Below are positions 1-8,179 of a DNA stretch of 64,000 nt, one piece after another. The notes below the pieces were generated by a model. That model searched no databases. It was not told where the DNA came from and saw only the letters and a program-made list of their open reading frames with translations. The stretch spans positions 1-64,000 of the forward strand of contig NZ_CP115160.1 of NCBI RefSeq assembly GCF_027594545.1, read 5' to 3'. Positions within the stretch are counted from its first letter, which is position 1. The number at the start of each line of letters is the position of its first letter. The position numbers were made by a program, and so were the translations under genes. This DNA comes from Algoriphagus sp. TR-M9 (lineage in GTDB: Bacteria > Bacteroidota > Bacteroidia > Cytophagales > Cyclobacteriaceae).

Positions 1-230
1 TCCCCTTTTGGCAAGAATGGAAGCTGGAAAGCCTGCAATACCTCATCTATGGTGGTATAGGTTGATTTGTAGATAGATCCCTCGTTAGGAACTCTCGTGA
101 AATCAGCCGAAAGATCATCTTCTGTGAAGATCATCTTTTTGATGTCCTTTGTGGTCTGGCCTTCAGGTACATAGACCTGGCCCCACTGATCAACGATCTC
201 TTGGATCTCTATTTCGGTAAATTCTCCCAT
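1..230 (-). CDS. Probable phage head protein, N-terminal part only
   Basis: An open frame starts at the ATG at 230 and runs off the left edge of the window, so only about 76 codons are visible. The start lies 3 bases after the stop of the protease-scaffold gene. In tailed phages the gene right after a protease/scaffold is usually the major capsid protein. The visible residues are acidic and mixed (MGEFTEIEIQEIVDQWGQ at the start) and show no family motif I recognise. The capsid call rests on gene order alone. Confidence 0.5.
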   Translation of the reverse strand, partial: MGEFTEIEIQEIVDQWGQVYVPEGQTTKDIKKMIFTEDDLSADFTRVPNEGSIYKSTYTTIDEVLQAFQLPFLPKG

Positions 231-233
231 CGC

Positions 234-1457
234 TTAGATATTTTGAATGTCCTTCATGGCCTTTTTGAAAACAGAGGACTCCTCTACTTTCTTTTCTTTA
301 CCACCCTTATCTGCTCCGATCTCAGGATCTGTGTCAGTGTTGGTGTCCTGGAACATTTCACCCGCTGCACCTCTGTACTTTTCAGCAAGGGCACAATAGG
401 CTTCTTTGTCCTTTGTCTCTTTGGCCAGTGAGGCTTCCAGATCCGATTTGTCTTTCTTCAGCCCGGTGATCTCCGTGCCGAGTGCTTCTACCTGTGCTTC
501 AAAGGCCTCTTTGTCCTTTGTAGCCTGGGCAAGCTCAGTCTCCAGCCTGGTACATTCAGCACTGAGCTTTTCCACATGATCAGCAGTCACTTCAGGAAGA
601 TCCTCTTCCTTGGTGTCTGCCAATCCGAAGAATGTCAGTGCAAAAGCCCAAGCCTTCTGAAATTTGATTTTCATTGGCGTGGTGTTATGTGATTTAAGTG
701 ATTGATACTTCTGTAGGAATCCCTCGAGCTTTTCGGGATGCTTGCCGAGCCATTCGGCGATTTTGGGATGTTCGTCGAGGAACTGTGTCGCGATCACGGC
801 AAACTTGTCCGGATTAGCAATAGCAGAAAAGAGTTTGTCCGTAGCAGCTCCTTCATCTACCAGGTCATTGCCCCAGAGTTCTTTGAGCTCTACATAGACT
901 GGTTCATTAGGATTGTATTCGTAATCCTTAGAAGTTGATTTCCATCGGTTTCTGGAATGAGACCAGTCTGGTTCAACCTCGAAAGCTTTCCCGTCAGGAC
1001 CATATTGATAATTGTGATCTACTGTGAAAACAATGCTGGTCATGATCGCATGGGGATCTTCCTCTGCCATGGAAAGAATCCAGTCACCGGCTCCCGGATG
1101 GGTAGGGCTGAGATTGGCGGATTTATAGACGTGTAGATCTGCTACCATCTTATCGTCTACCACTTTGAAATTGTGGTAGCGTCCGACTTCTGTTCCCAGG
1201 GCATCATTGCTCATGGCGGGATGACCAAACCGGCACTTCATCCCTACTTTGGTATGGTGCTTTACAGCGTAGGCGATACCGGCATCAATGAAAGACTGCT
1301 CGAGGTGCACCCCATGCCCTTTGGCTTCCCCTACCTGGCAAAGAATCACATCGTGAATGATGCGTGCCTCCTGGTCCACATTGGCACCAGCTGCTACGGA
1401 AGCGGCCAGGGAAATGCGTTCGGATTTGAAGAGTTTGGATGTGGTAGGTTTAGGCAT
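234..1457 (-). CDS. Prohead maturation protease with C-terminal scaffold
   Basis: This 407-aa protein appears to combine a head-maturation protease with an internal scaffold, the arrangement known from P2 GpO-type proteins. The N-terminal half (about 1-200) contains GHP with His79 and a TSIVF strand with Ser141, which fit the His and Ser of XkdF/prohead serine proteases. Residues 290-360 are a Glu/Lys/Ala-rich coiled coil with repeated TKDKEA-like segments, typical of scaffolds. The C-terminus is charged. It precedes the probable capsid gene by 3 bp. Met262 could be an internal start for a scaffold-only product, which is speculative. The family assignment is from motif reading only. Confidence 0.65.
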   Translation of the reverse strand: MPKPTTSKLFKSERISLAASVAAGANVDQEARIIHDVILCQVGEAKGHGVHLEQSFIDAGIAYAVKHHTKVGMKCRFGHPAMSNDALGTEVGRYHNFKVVDDKMVADLHVYKSANLSPTHPGAGDWILSMAEEDPHAIMTSIVFTVDHNYQYGPDGKAFEVEPDWSHSRNRWKSTSKDYEYNPNEPVYVELKELWGNDLVDEGAATDKLFSAIANPDKFAVIATQFLDEHPKIAEWLGKHPEKLEGFLQKYQSLKSHNTTPMKIKFQKAWAFALTFFGLADTKEEDLPEVTADHVEKLSAECTRLETELAQATKDKEAFEAQVEALGTEITGLKKDKSDLEASLAKETKDKEAYCALAEKYRGAAGEMFQDTNTDTDPEIGADKGGKEKKVEESSVFKKAMKDIQNI

Positions 1458-1515
1458 TGTGTGCGGTGATCTCTACACAATGATATCCTATCACCTTGCG
1501 GTGGGCTTGTACAGG

Positions 1516-1977
1516 CTATTCTGTCAGAATGAGCCGTTTTCTAGGGTATTGGCTGATTCCTGAGATCCTAATACCATGGGATTTGCCATCTGTGGGGTTT
1601 TCTCCGGAACTGAATTCTTCGAGGAACAGTCCAGGATTTTCCTGATCAAACATCAGCCAATATCTACCATCCATATCCTGGATAATCAGAAATATTTCCT
1701 GACCATCATAAGTGTGAATGAAGGTTTGGGTAGCTTCATTGTCGGTAAGGATGGCCGTGGAAGCTGTTTTGGTGTAAGTAGTTCCCTGGTCACTGGGTTG
1801 GCTGGACTGAGTGTAGAGCGCCCGGTAGGGGAAGATTTCCAGTGGATCCAGATTGCCCAGCTGGGCAAGGGTGATGGATGCAGTGGCATCGGATAACTGT
1901 GGCCAGGTGCCGGCAAGGGATTTCAATCCTATCCACGCGGCGCGGATTCCTCCTATATTATCTGCGAAATCTCTCAT
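1516..1977 (-). CDS. Unknown phage protein in the head-gene region
   Basis: This is a 153-aa protein of unknown function. I chose the ATG at 1977 because it overlaps the stop of the upstream gene as ATGA, a sign of translational coupling; an earlier in-frame ATG at 2031 would overlap that gene by 58 bp. The C-terminal half looks like beta-strand structure (GQEIFLIIQDMDGRYWLMF). No signal peptide or membrane segment is visible. Its place just before the protease-scaffold gene suggests a virion or packaging role, which is inference. Confidence 0.55.
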   Translation of the reverse strand: MRDFADNIGGIRAAWIGLKSLAGTWPQLSDATASITLAQLGNLDPLEIFPYRALYTQSSQPSDQGTTYTKTASTAILTDNEATQTFIHTYDGQEIFLIIQDMDGRYWLMFDQENPGLFLEEFSSGENPTDGKSHGIRISGISQYPRKRLILTE

Positions 1978-2402
1978 ACCCACAAAGGTATTCGGCTTCT
2001 TTTCTTGTTTGTGGCCATAAATCGCCTCCAATCCTTATAGGCGGAGTCCAGTTTGATTTCTTCCTCCAGGATATCATAAAGCTCCAGAAATTCCAGTACT
2101 GCTGTACGTGCAGCCCTGCCTGCATTCACCTGTCCCAGCACATAGGTATTCATTTTTTCCCGAAACTGCTTATCTATGCTCCGGATGATCGCATAGGCTT
2201 TGAAGGGATTCATATCCAGTCCTTCGATGGTGATCCTACGGCTGCCCTCCTGAGGTTCCATCCATTTTTTGCACCGCTGATAGTTCGTGGGGCTGATGAT
2301 ATGGTAATGCTTTCCCAGATAGAGCTTGTCTCGGTAGTCGTAATCGCGTAGTAGAATCTTGAATACGTGGACTGGGGCATAGATATGGACTTGCTTGATC
2401 AT
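1974..2402 (-). CDS. Unknown phage protein
   Basis: From the ATG at 2402 this encodes 142 aa; an in-frame ATG at 2456 would add 18 residues. The protein is mostly helical and charged, with a conserved-looking core around GLDMNPFKAYAIIRSIDKQF and a basic C-terminus. It is the first gene after the + strand cargo insertion and the repeat-rich spacer, so it probably heads the late (head-gene) block. Its stop overlaps the next start as ATGA. No known domain was recognised. Confidence 0.5.
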   Translation of the reverse strand: MIKQVHIYAPVHVFKILLRDYDYRDKLYLGKHYHIISPTNYQRCKKWMEPQEGSRRITIEGLDMNPFKAYAIIRSIDKQFREKMNTYVLGQVNAGRAARTAVLEFLELYDILEEEIKLDSAYKDWRRFMATNKKRSRIPLWV

Positions 2403-2574
2403 AATCCAATATAGATAGCAGGAGCCCTCAGGAGCTGGACAAATGTATGAGGACATTTACAGCGATTTTTCTTGGATTTTTGGTGCCAGATGAATAGCTC
2501 TAGAAGTGACTGTCAAAGATACTTTTTTCACTTTTTTTCAAATTTTCAGCGATATAGCCCACCCACAAAATAAG

Positions 2575-2710
2575 CTTCGTACGCTCGTACCTGTCGTACA
2601 CGATCTTTCTTTGCCTTACGTGATCTGACGTAGTAGCCAGTCAGTATATATCTAATTAACTGATTTTTAATAAATTAACTTACGTACGATACGTACGATC
2701 GTGTAAGTGC
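2575..2710. promoter_or_regulatory. GTACG-rich palindromic control region
   Basis: The 311 bases between 2457 and 2767 hold no gene. Within them is a cluster of related words. TACACGATC at 2597-2605 has its exact inverse GATCGTGTA at 2697-2705. ACTTAC at 2678 and GTAAGT at 2703 bound an imperfect inverted repeat with CGTACG at its centre, and further GTACG/TTACG copies lie at 2578-2625. The region separates the rightward cargo genes from the leftward head genes. It could be a divergent operator, a late-gene switch or an iteron-like origin; the sequence does not decide. Confidence 0.5.
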
Positions 2711-2767
2711 TATTTTTCGGATGTAATGGAAAAGTGAATCAAATTCAATAAATTGGGTGAAAAATAA

Positions 2768-3367
2768 ATGGAGGAATTTTTTACCGATATCAATTCAATC
2801 CCGAGATGGATTCTATTAATCACTGGATTTATACCACTTATTCTGAAATTGAGAAGTCACTTTTCCAAATCTCGAGAAAGGCAAATAATTAAACAGGATC
2901 TGGAGATATTAGAACTCGCAAAAAAAACTGGGTTGGAAAGTAAAGTGCTTGAGGACTCGCTTAGAGATAAATTATTAATTGATGATAGTGGTGAATCTAA
3001 AATTTTCGGGTTTTTAACCGGTTTCTTTGTTTTTATTTTTTTTGGATTCTGGAGTATAAGTGTTTATGAAGATTATAATGGGTTCTCAGCTTGGATGGGT
3101 TTTCCAATTTTCATGAGTTTGGTTGGAATTTCAATGCTCTTTGATGAGAGTACTAGAAAAAATAAAGAAGAGGTATTCTTAAAAATTGAGTTAAGTGATA
3201 GGAGAAATTTTCAGTTCGCATTTGTCATCTTTCTGTTCACTTTTATAGTTGGAGGTTTGATTTATCTTAGAGATGATGAGATTAATTTTTGGGTGATCTT
3301 AAACTTCTTTTTTTTAATGATTTCAATTAGATCAATTTTGAAGTGCTTAACTATTAATAGTAAATAA
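2768..3367 (+). CDS. Multi-pass membrane protein, prophage cargo
   Basis: This 199-aa protein has about five hydrophobic segments (roughly 13-29, 79-100, 108-124, 149-167 and 172-192) and a charged cytosolic-looking stretch between the first two (about 35-75). It lies on the + strand, against the direction of the phage operon, and is visibly A+T-rich. The next gene starts 157 bp downstream on the same strand. I do not recognise the family. Small membrane proteins paired with a soluble partner inside a prophage are often effectors of anti-phage or exclusion systems; applying that here is inference. Confidence 0.6.
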   Translation: MEEFFTDINSIPRWILLITGFIPLILKLRSHFSKSRERQIIKQDLEILELAKKTGLESKVLEDSLRDKLLIDDSGESKIFGFLTGFFVFIFFGFWSISVYEDYNGFSAWMGFPIFMSLVGISMLFDESTRKNKEEVFLKIELSDRRNFQFAFVIFLFTFIVGGLIYLRDDEINFWVILNFFFLMISIRSILKCLTINSK

Positions 3368-3524
3368 AAAAAGCCAATAGAGAATCTGGGTTTTTGCTAA
3401 AAAAAGAACTAATATTAAATTTTGTAGTCGCAATAAATAATTCACGGCTGCAAACTGTCGATTAGCTTAAGGCTAATTCTTCACCCAGCCTCGATCTAGA
3501 TGTTTGCTAAAAAAGTAAAGAGAT

Positions 3525-4136
3525 ATGCTAAAATATTACGTCTACATTTCCGACACAAAGGTCAATATGCTCTATTCACAGATTCCTGCAAAGTTTCTTG
3601 AGAAAGTTCAGGGTGATGTTAGACTTAATTTTGGCTTTTTGTCAGGTACATTAAAAAAGGAAAAAAAATCAGAGGAAAATGATGTAATTAAAAAACTGGG
3701 TTCTGTCAATAATTATATCCTTCAACACGAGTCTGTTGGAACAGTTGAAAATCCTCTTAATTATATTTCTGGTCGTTTGCGATTAAAGTATGGAATAGTA
3801 TCGGAATATGCCTCTGATATCGCTTTTTTTGGAGGAGAGATTAATGGTAAATTGATAGGTCTTATAGGTGCTACCAGAAGCCTTCTTGGAGAACCAAAAA
3901 ATAGTGAATCAAACCATGCTCCCTATTACTACACATTAGAATTTTTAAATGGTTTAATCAAAATGAATGAGAAGTCAGGAGAATCTCCTCCATTTTATAA
4001 TTATGATGAAGCTATAAAAATTGCTATTGAAACGATTAATGACAGCCCTCATTCACTTGAATTTTTAGCAAAAGTTCTTCATCACGACGAAAATTTTGTC
4101 CTAGCAACACCGATTTATGTATCAATTAGTGAATAG
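3525..4136 (+). CDS. DUF7019-like protein, prophage cargo
   Basis: This is a 203-aa soluble protein opening with KYYVYISDTKVNMLYSQIP. From memory that opening matches the family named DUF7019 or SAVMC3_10250, whose function is unknown to me; this has not been checked. No signal peptide or membrane helix is seen. Base composition is low: one 60-base line at its start counts 20 G+C, against 30 for a line within the phage helicase gene. It follows a membrane protein on the same strand and is flanked by leftward phage genes, so the pair looks like an inserted cargo module. Confidence 0.6.
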   Translation: MLKYYVYISDTKVNMLYSQIPAKFLEKVQGDVRLNFGFLSGTLKKEKKSEENDVIKKLGSVNNYILQHESVGTVENPLNYISGRLRLKYGIVSEYASDIAFFGGEINGKLIGLIGATRSLLGEPKNSESNHAPYYYTLEFLNGLIKMNEKSGESPPFYNYDEAIKIAIETINDSPHSLEFLAKVLHHDENFVLATPIYVSISE

Positions 4137-4242
4137 TAAAAGTATGCTCGTTTACCTTTAAAGATTTTATGTTGTGGCCTAATAGCATTATTAGTGCGTA
4201 GGCTTCCAATTTTTGATTTTCCATTTTGTTTTATGTGAAAGG

Positions 4243-4461
4243 TTAGTTTGACTCTGCAGTTAATTTTTCCTTCGGGATCCAGATGTTCCCGTGGCTGATC
4301 TCATCTTCCAGCCACTTCAGGTTGGTCTCCCGGGTGATCACCCGGAGATTGAGATATCCGTTCCGGAGCCGGTGGAAATAGGGTAGATGTACCCTGAGGA
4401 TTTTCTCGTGGTGAAAGTCCTCCAGGGATTTAGCTGGCTTAGTTGTGACGGTTATGTTCAT
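4243..4461 (-). CDS. Small unknown phage protein
   Basis: A 72-aa basic/acidic protein whose start overlaps the end of the helicase gene by 23 bp, indicating co-transcription. It has no membrane segment and no motif I recognise. It is the last leftward gene before the + strand cargo insertion. Confidence 0.5.
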   Translation of the reverse strand: MNITVTTKPAKSLEDFHHEKILRVHLPYFHRLRNGYLNLRVITRETNLKWLEDEISHGNIWIPKEKLTAESN

Positions 4462-6718
4462 AGGCTGCTATTTCTTCTTTCATACTCGGATAGGGATTGT
4501 CTGTATCCTGTGGAAATGACTCCTCTTGGCCACATGGAAGTTTTACACCGATCTGGCTGTAGCGGAATACCAGGGCGGAGCTGTTACTCCCCCAGTTTCC
4601 CTGACCGGCAAAGCGCTTATTATCCTTGGTCTCTATATAGGCAGGGCAGACTGATTTGTCCTTGAGCTTGCCCAGCAGGGTATTGTAGGGCACGCCTGGC
4701 TTGCGGTGTACTTCGAAGTGCGCTTTGTTGTACAGCGTCCACAATTGTTTGAATCTGATATAGATTTCCTCTCCCTCGATGGAGTATTCCGATCCGTGCT
4801 TGGCCAGGTTGACTTTTGGATTGGTCATGTAGAGTACCATATCCCAGAAGTTCTGTACTACTCCTCCGGTATCGCGCTTCTCGGCGTGGATGGCGATGGT
4901 GTCCTGGAGGAATGACACCAGCTCAGCATAGCTAAAGGTAAACTGTAGTTTCTCCCGTAGGATGTGGTAGGTGGTAAGTAGTACGGAGTAATTCTCTGCC
5001 ATCCTGGAAGGCACGCGGATGTTCTTTGCCTTGAGGGCATTATTGAATTCACCATAGATCCGGCGGTAGTGCAGCGGAAAATCACGGTCCACGTCTTCCC
5101 GGTACTGGATTAGCTGGCCGGTGATGTTGGTGATACCTTCCATATTCAGCAGGTTCAGCTTATCGAAGTGCTCTACTACAGAATCCTCTCGGATGTTCAC
5201 ATTGTAGTCCATCAGGATCAGTCGCTGGAGAAAGGGATCATCCGTGGGATAAAAGTTGCCGGTCACACAGACTGCAGATTCTACGGGCACGGATTCAGTG
5301 CCGTACTTTGATTTGATATCGGATCGTTCGTACCCAAAGCGATCGTAAAACCCGGACAGGGTTTTGTCCACACTGATATCTATAGTGTCGGTGTATTCCT
5401 CGAAGCAGATCAGGGCATTCACGAACTGGGCAAGTTTCCGGATCTTGGCTTTGTCGGTGTTGGCTTTCTCCGTAAGCTTGATCGGTGCCTGAGGTACACC
5501 AAAGAGCATCTGGATATACTGGATCATCGTGGACTTACCGGATCCACCTTCGCCATAGAGAAAAACCAGGGGAAAGTTGTTCTTGTGCTTGAAGATGATG
5601 TCGGAAAAGACCGTGGCCAGTCCGAATATCAGCATCACCTGGCCCACATTCCCAAATGCTCCGCAGTAGTGTTTGCACCATTCCTGGAAGGTCACCGAGC
5701 TGTGCCTGTAGAAAAATTTCTTTTCGTTCAGGAAGCTGTAACGGTTTGTCTTGGGGTGAAAAGGAATGAAGTAATTCTTATCCTTATAGGTGAGCATCCC
5801 ATGCTCATCCACCGGTATGAATACCGAATTATACACGCCATTGCAAAAGGCAAAGAACCCGTCGTCATGCCATCCCAGGGTTTCCAGCTGCTCGGCTGTT
5901 TTTTCCTCCTCATAGAGCTTAGATTTGACGCGCATGAAGTCTTCCGGTTTGCCGTAGAACATGAAGTTGCCCAGGCCTTCCGTGACTTTCTTGAAGCGTC
6001 CCAGTTCGCTGAGCTCGTCAGTACTGATGTCCTTGGATTTGACTCTGCCATGCTCGTTGGTGAAGTTTATTACCCGGCGCTGATCTTTATCCGTCTCGAT
6101 GTGGTAGAGTACCTCGAGGACAAAGTTTGTACGCTGATTCAGATAGACTACATCCCCAAGGCCTTCGGTAAACCAATAGCTGTTTTTGTACTTGATAAAT
6201 CCCCAGTCCCGGAGATCCTTTTCCATCTGCTCATCCACATCCTCGGTGATCTCATAGCGGGCGCCTCGGTAGGGAGTGGCCATGTACATGGTTTCGGATC
6301 CGTCCCGGTCGGCACGATAGCCAAGCTCTCCCAGCAGGAGAAGCAGCTTCTTTCCGTTCTTACGCTTGATGTCAGTGAGTGCCCGGTTGATTTTCTTGGT
6401 CAGTAGTTCTTCATCCAGCTCATCACTGAGGGCACCGATCTTTAGGTACATGTCCTTGCCTGCTTCGCCAAAGAAGGCAAACTCATGCGCCATGGCCATG
6501 CTGTTCTGCTTATTGATCAGGATGTATTCATCCAGGATCAGTTGATTGCAGGCTTCATGGATCTTTTTCCACTGCCGGGCCTTGAGTTTGTCCCAGGTTT
6601 TGGGGGTAGTCTCATCAACATCCTTTAGGTGCGGCTTTTCCTCGATGATCTCACCAGAATCCAAATCGATGCTGGTGAGATCATCTACCTTTTCCATATT
6701 TTTTCTACTAAGCTTCAT
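4439..6718 (-). CDS. Phage SF3-type helicase / primase-like replication protein
   Basis: This 759-aa protein probably unwinds DNA at the phage origin. Walker A is GEGGSGKST at about residues 387-396, followed by a Walker B-like LICFEEY near 436 and a sensor-like VCVTGNFYPTDD near 490, the layout of D5/P4-family superfamily 3 helicases. The N-terminal 370 residues are not clearly a primase; I see no CHC2 zinc motif. A large winged-helix-like C-terminal region follows. It overlaps its upstream neighbour by 11 bp and its downstream one by 23 bp. It is the only clear replication gene here, so the phage depends on host polymerase or on genes outside the window. Confidence 0.8.
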   Translation of the reverse strand: MKLSRKNMEKVDDLTSIDLDSGEIIEEKPHLKDVDETTPKTWDKLKARQWKKIHEACNQLILDEYILINKQNSMAMAHEFAFFGEAGKDMYLKIGALSDELDEELLTKKINRALTDIKRKNGKKLLLLLGELGYRADRDGSETMYMATPYRGARYEITEDVDEQMEKDLRDWGFIKYKNSYWFTEGLGDVVYLNQRTNFVLEVLYHIETDKDQRRVINFTNEHGRVKSKDISTDELSELGRFKKVTEGLGNFMFYGKPEDFMRVKSKLYEEEKTAEQLETLGWHDDGFFAFCNGVYNSVFIPVDEHGMLTYKDKNYFIPFHPKTNRYSFLNEKKFFYRHSSVTFQEWCKHYCGAFGNVGQVMLIFGLATVFSDIIFKHKNNFPLVFLYGEGGSGKSTMIQYIQMLFGVPQAPIKLTEKANTDKAKIRKLAQFVNALICFEEYTDTIDISVDKTLSGFYDRFGYERSDIKSKYGTESVPVESAVCVTGNFYPTDDPFLQRLILMDYNVNIREDSVVEHFDKLNLLNMEGITNITGQLIQYREDVDRDFPLHYRRIYGEFNNALKAKNIRVPSRMAENYSVLLTTYHILREKLQFTFSYAELVSFLQDTIAIHAEKRDTGGVVQNFWDMVLYMTNPKVNLAKHGSEYSIEGEEIYIRFKQLWTLYNKAHFEVHRKPGVPYNTLLGKLKDKSVCPAYIETKDNKRFAGQGNWGSNSSALVFRYSQIGVKLPCGQEESFPQDTDNPYPSMKEEIAAYEHNRHN

Positions 6719-7082
6719 GGCTTTCGCGGATTAGGTCAGTGAGGTTTTTACTTAACTGGAGGGAATGTGAGCTGCTGAAAAACCGGTCCCTTTCTTCTTT
6801 TGATTCCATGAGATGGGAGGACACTTCCTTTTGAAGTACATAGAGTTCAATAGAAGCAGAAGCATTGTCAAAAAGCAAAGCCTGGATGAACTCGTCAGCG
6901 AAATTTGCCAGCTCTATAATGCGGTCGATCTGGTCTGATTTTTTTTGGATAAAGTCTTCATTGATATTTCGTTTTTTCATGCTCTCCAGTTCTGACTCCA
7001 AATCCTGCACGAGGGTCATAAGTTTGGTTTGCTGGCGAACCCAGGCTATGCGTTTCTTTTTGATGATTTCTTGATCGATCAT
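6708..7082 (-). CDS. Small coiled-coil phage protein
   Basis: A 124-aa, highly charged, helical protein (LVQDLESELESMKKRNINED and similar) with no membrane segment. It ends 11 bp inside the helicase gene. Its first 125 bp overlap the end of the preceding gene in another frame, which is more than usual even for phages. The function is unknown; position just before the helicase suggests a replication accessory role, as inference. Confidence 0.5.
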   Translation of the reverse strand: MIDQEIIKKKRIAWVRQQTKLMTLVQDLESELESMKKRNINEDFIQKKSDQIDRIIELANFADEFIQALLFDNASASIELYVLQKEVSSHLMESKEERDRFFSSSHSLQLSKNLTDLIRESHEA

Positions 7083-7257
7083 ATTCAGTGTTTTGCTTCT
7101 GCAGAGAAACTAAGCTCCGCAATGACTTTGAAATGGACTGGTACATCTGGCTGATGCCCCGGTCGTGAGTGGAAAAATTCAGTGCCATCTCGTCACAGAA
7201 TTGGATCTGTGCGCTGAGCTGGTCGGATTGGTCAAGTAATTCAGGGATGCTGCTCAT
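6958..7257 (-). CDS. Small phage protein overlapping the next gene in another frame
   Basis: A 99-aa product whose start overlaps the previous stop as ATGA. The first 55-58 residues look like a normal helical protein, while the remaining part reads as the shadow of the following gene and is rich in Arg/His/Pro/Gly. Either the protein has a genuine unstructured tail, or this frame and the next were once one gene, or a frameshift joins them. Function unknown. Confidence 0.4.
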   Translation of the reverse strand: MSSIPELLDQSDQLSAQIQFCDEMALNFSTHDRGISQMYQSISKSLRSLVSLQKQNTEYDRSRNHQKETHSLGSPANQTYDPRAGFGVRTGEHEKTKYQ

Positions 7258-7634
7258 GGCTCCAGTCCCAGCTCTAGGAGTTCCCGGTTGATCTCTGACA
7301 GCTTATCTGTGATGTGATCACGGATTACGCCGACGAGCTTAAGGAGTAAAGTTTCGTCCAGATTGATGGATTTGATATTCTTAAGTTTTAATTCAGGGGC
7401 ATCAATCTTGATCATTCCAGCATCCCGGAGGCGGCTGAATATCATGTGTTCAAATCCTTCATTTGCCTGTGGTTTTTTTTCCTTATTCAAGGAAATTTTC
7501 TCAAACTCTAAACTGGCGACGGCATCTTTTGCGATGACCATAAGAATGTGCTGGTTGATCATAGACAGATCTTCCATCAGGGAATTTCGCCGCTCTACGA
7601 GTGCTCTTACTTTGGTTAATTCTTGGTGGGTCAT
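7254..7634 (-). CDS. Small helical phage protein
   Basis: The start at 7634 is chosen because it overlaps the previous stop as ATGA; an in-frame start at 7724 would overlap that gene by 94 bp. The resulting 126-aa protein is helical and charged, with leucine-rich ends (LLLKLVGVIRDHITDKLSEI). It is coupled by another ATGA to the downstream gene at 7257. No family recognised. Confidence 0.5.
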   Translation of the reverse strand: MTHQELTKVRALVERRNSLMEDLSMINQHILMVIAKDAVASLEFEKISLNKEKKPQANEGFEHMIFSRLRDAGMIKIDAPELKLKNIKSINLDETLLLKLVGVIRDHITDKLSEINRELLELGLEP

Positions 7635-7936
7635 GAGAATAGCCTGGTTTGTGATTTTTCCTTCCGGATCTCGCACTGGTACCAGTGCGGATGATCCTTG
7701 TATTTGATCAGTAGTACATTCCACTCTGCAGAGCGGACCTTATGCAGCTTGATGATCAGTTTGCTGTCATCAAGGCCATTTTTGCCAACCAATGTTCTGG
7801 ACTCTGCCAGTACCTGATCGGCCATAGTCTGGAGATTGCCACCCGCGGATCCCAGCGCCTGCCGTACGATCTCGTCGAGTCGCTGCAGGGCTGGGAGGGG
7901 AGGGCAGTCAAGGGTGTATAGCAACTTCAGCATCAC
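7631..7936 (-). CDS. Small unknown phage protein
   Basis: A 101-aa protein starting at the ATG at 7936 (or 7933). It overlaps the end of the preceding gene by 29 bp and couples to the next by ATGA. The C-terminal half is basic with a WYQCEIRKEK segment. No domain recognised. Confidence 0.45.
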   Translation of the reverse strand: MMLKLLYTLDCPPLPALQRLDEIVRQALGSAGGNLQTMADQVLAESRTLVGKNGLDDSKLIIKLHKVRSAEWNVLLIKYKDHPHWYQCEIRKEKSQTRLFS

Positions 7937-8108
7937 TTTCTAAGCTTTTGAGTTCATTTTCAGCTTGGGTTTTCCAGGCTTGGATCTGCTCCCTTTCCTC
8001 CGACTTGAGATCATGGATGCAGGTGAGCATATTATGGTACTGCTGTGCCAAGTCCCGGAGACGGAATGCGTGCATGGCAGGGGTTTCTATGATTTCTTGT
8101 TCTTCCAT
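7908..8108 (-). CDS. Small helical phage protein
   Basis: A 66-aa acidic, probably coiled-coil protein (KSEEREQIQAWKTQAENELK). Its start lies inside the end of the 30-codon gene that precedes it (22-bp overlap), and its end lies inside the next gene. Function unknown. Confidence 0.45.
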   Translation of the reverse strand: MEEQEIIETPAMHAFRLRDLAQQYHNMLTCIHDLKSEEREQIQAWKTQAENELKSLESDAEVAIHP

Positions 8109-8179
8109 TGGTCATGTGCTTGGTGGATCACCAAGGCCAATATGCTGAGGCTCGTGATCCAGGTGAGGATATCGTTCAT
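8087..8179 (-). CDS. 30-aa single-helix membrane microprotein
   Basis: A 30-codon frame begins at the ATG at 8179, which overlaps the stop of the lipoprotein gene as ATGA, and ends at TAG 8087-8089 inside the next gene. The product opens MNDILTWITSLSILALVIHQ, one hydrophobic helix, and finishes with a short charged tail. Coupling on both sides supports a real gene despite the size. Small one-helix phage proteins can be holin-like, inhibitory or structural; nothing here decides. Confidence 0.5.
   Translation of the reverse strand: MNDILTWITSLSILALVIHQAHDQWKNKKS

Noticed and set aside
5585-6406. 273-codon open frame on the + strand
   Set aside because: It lies wholly inside the helicase gene on the other strand, and its content is the mirror of that gene; no start context or neighbour supports it.
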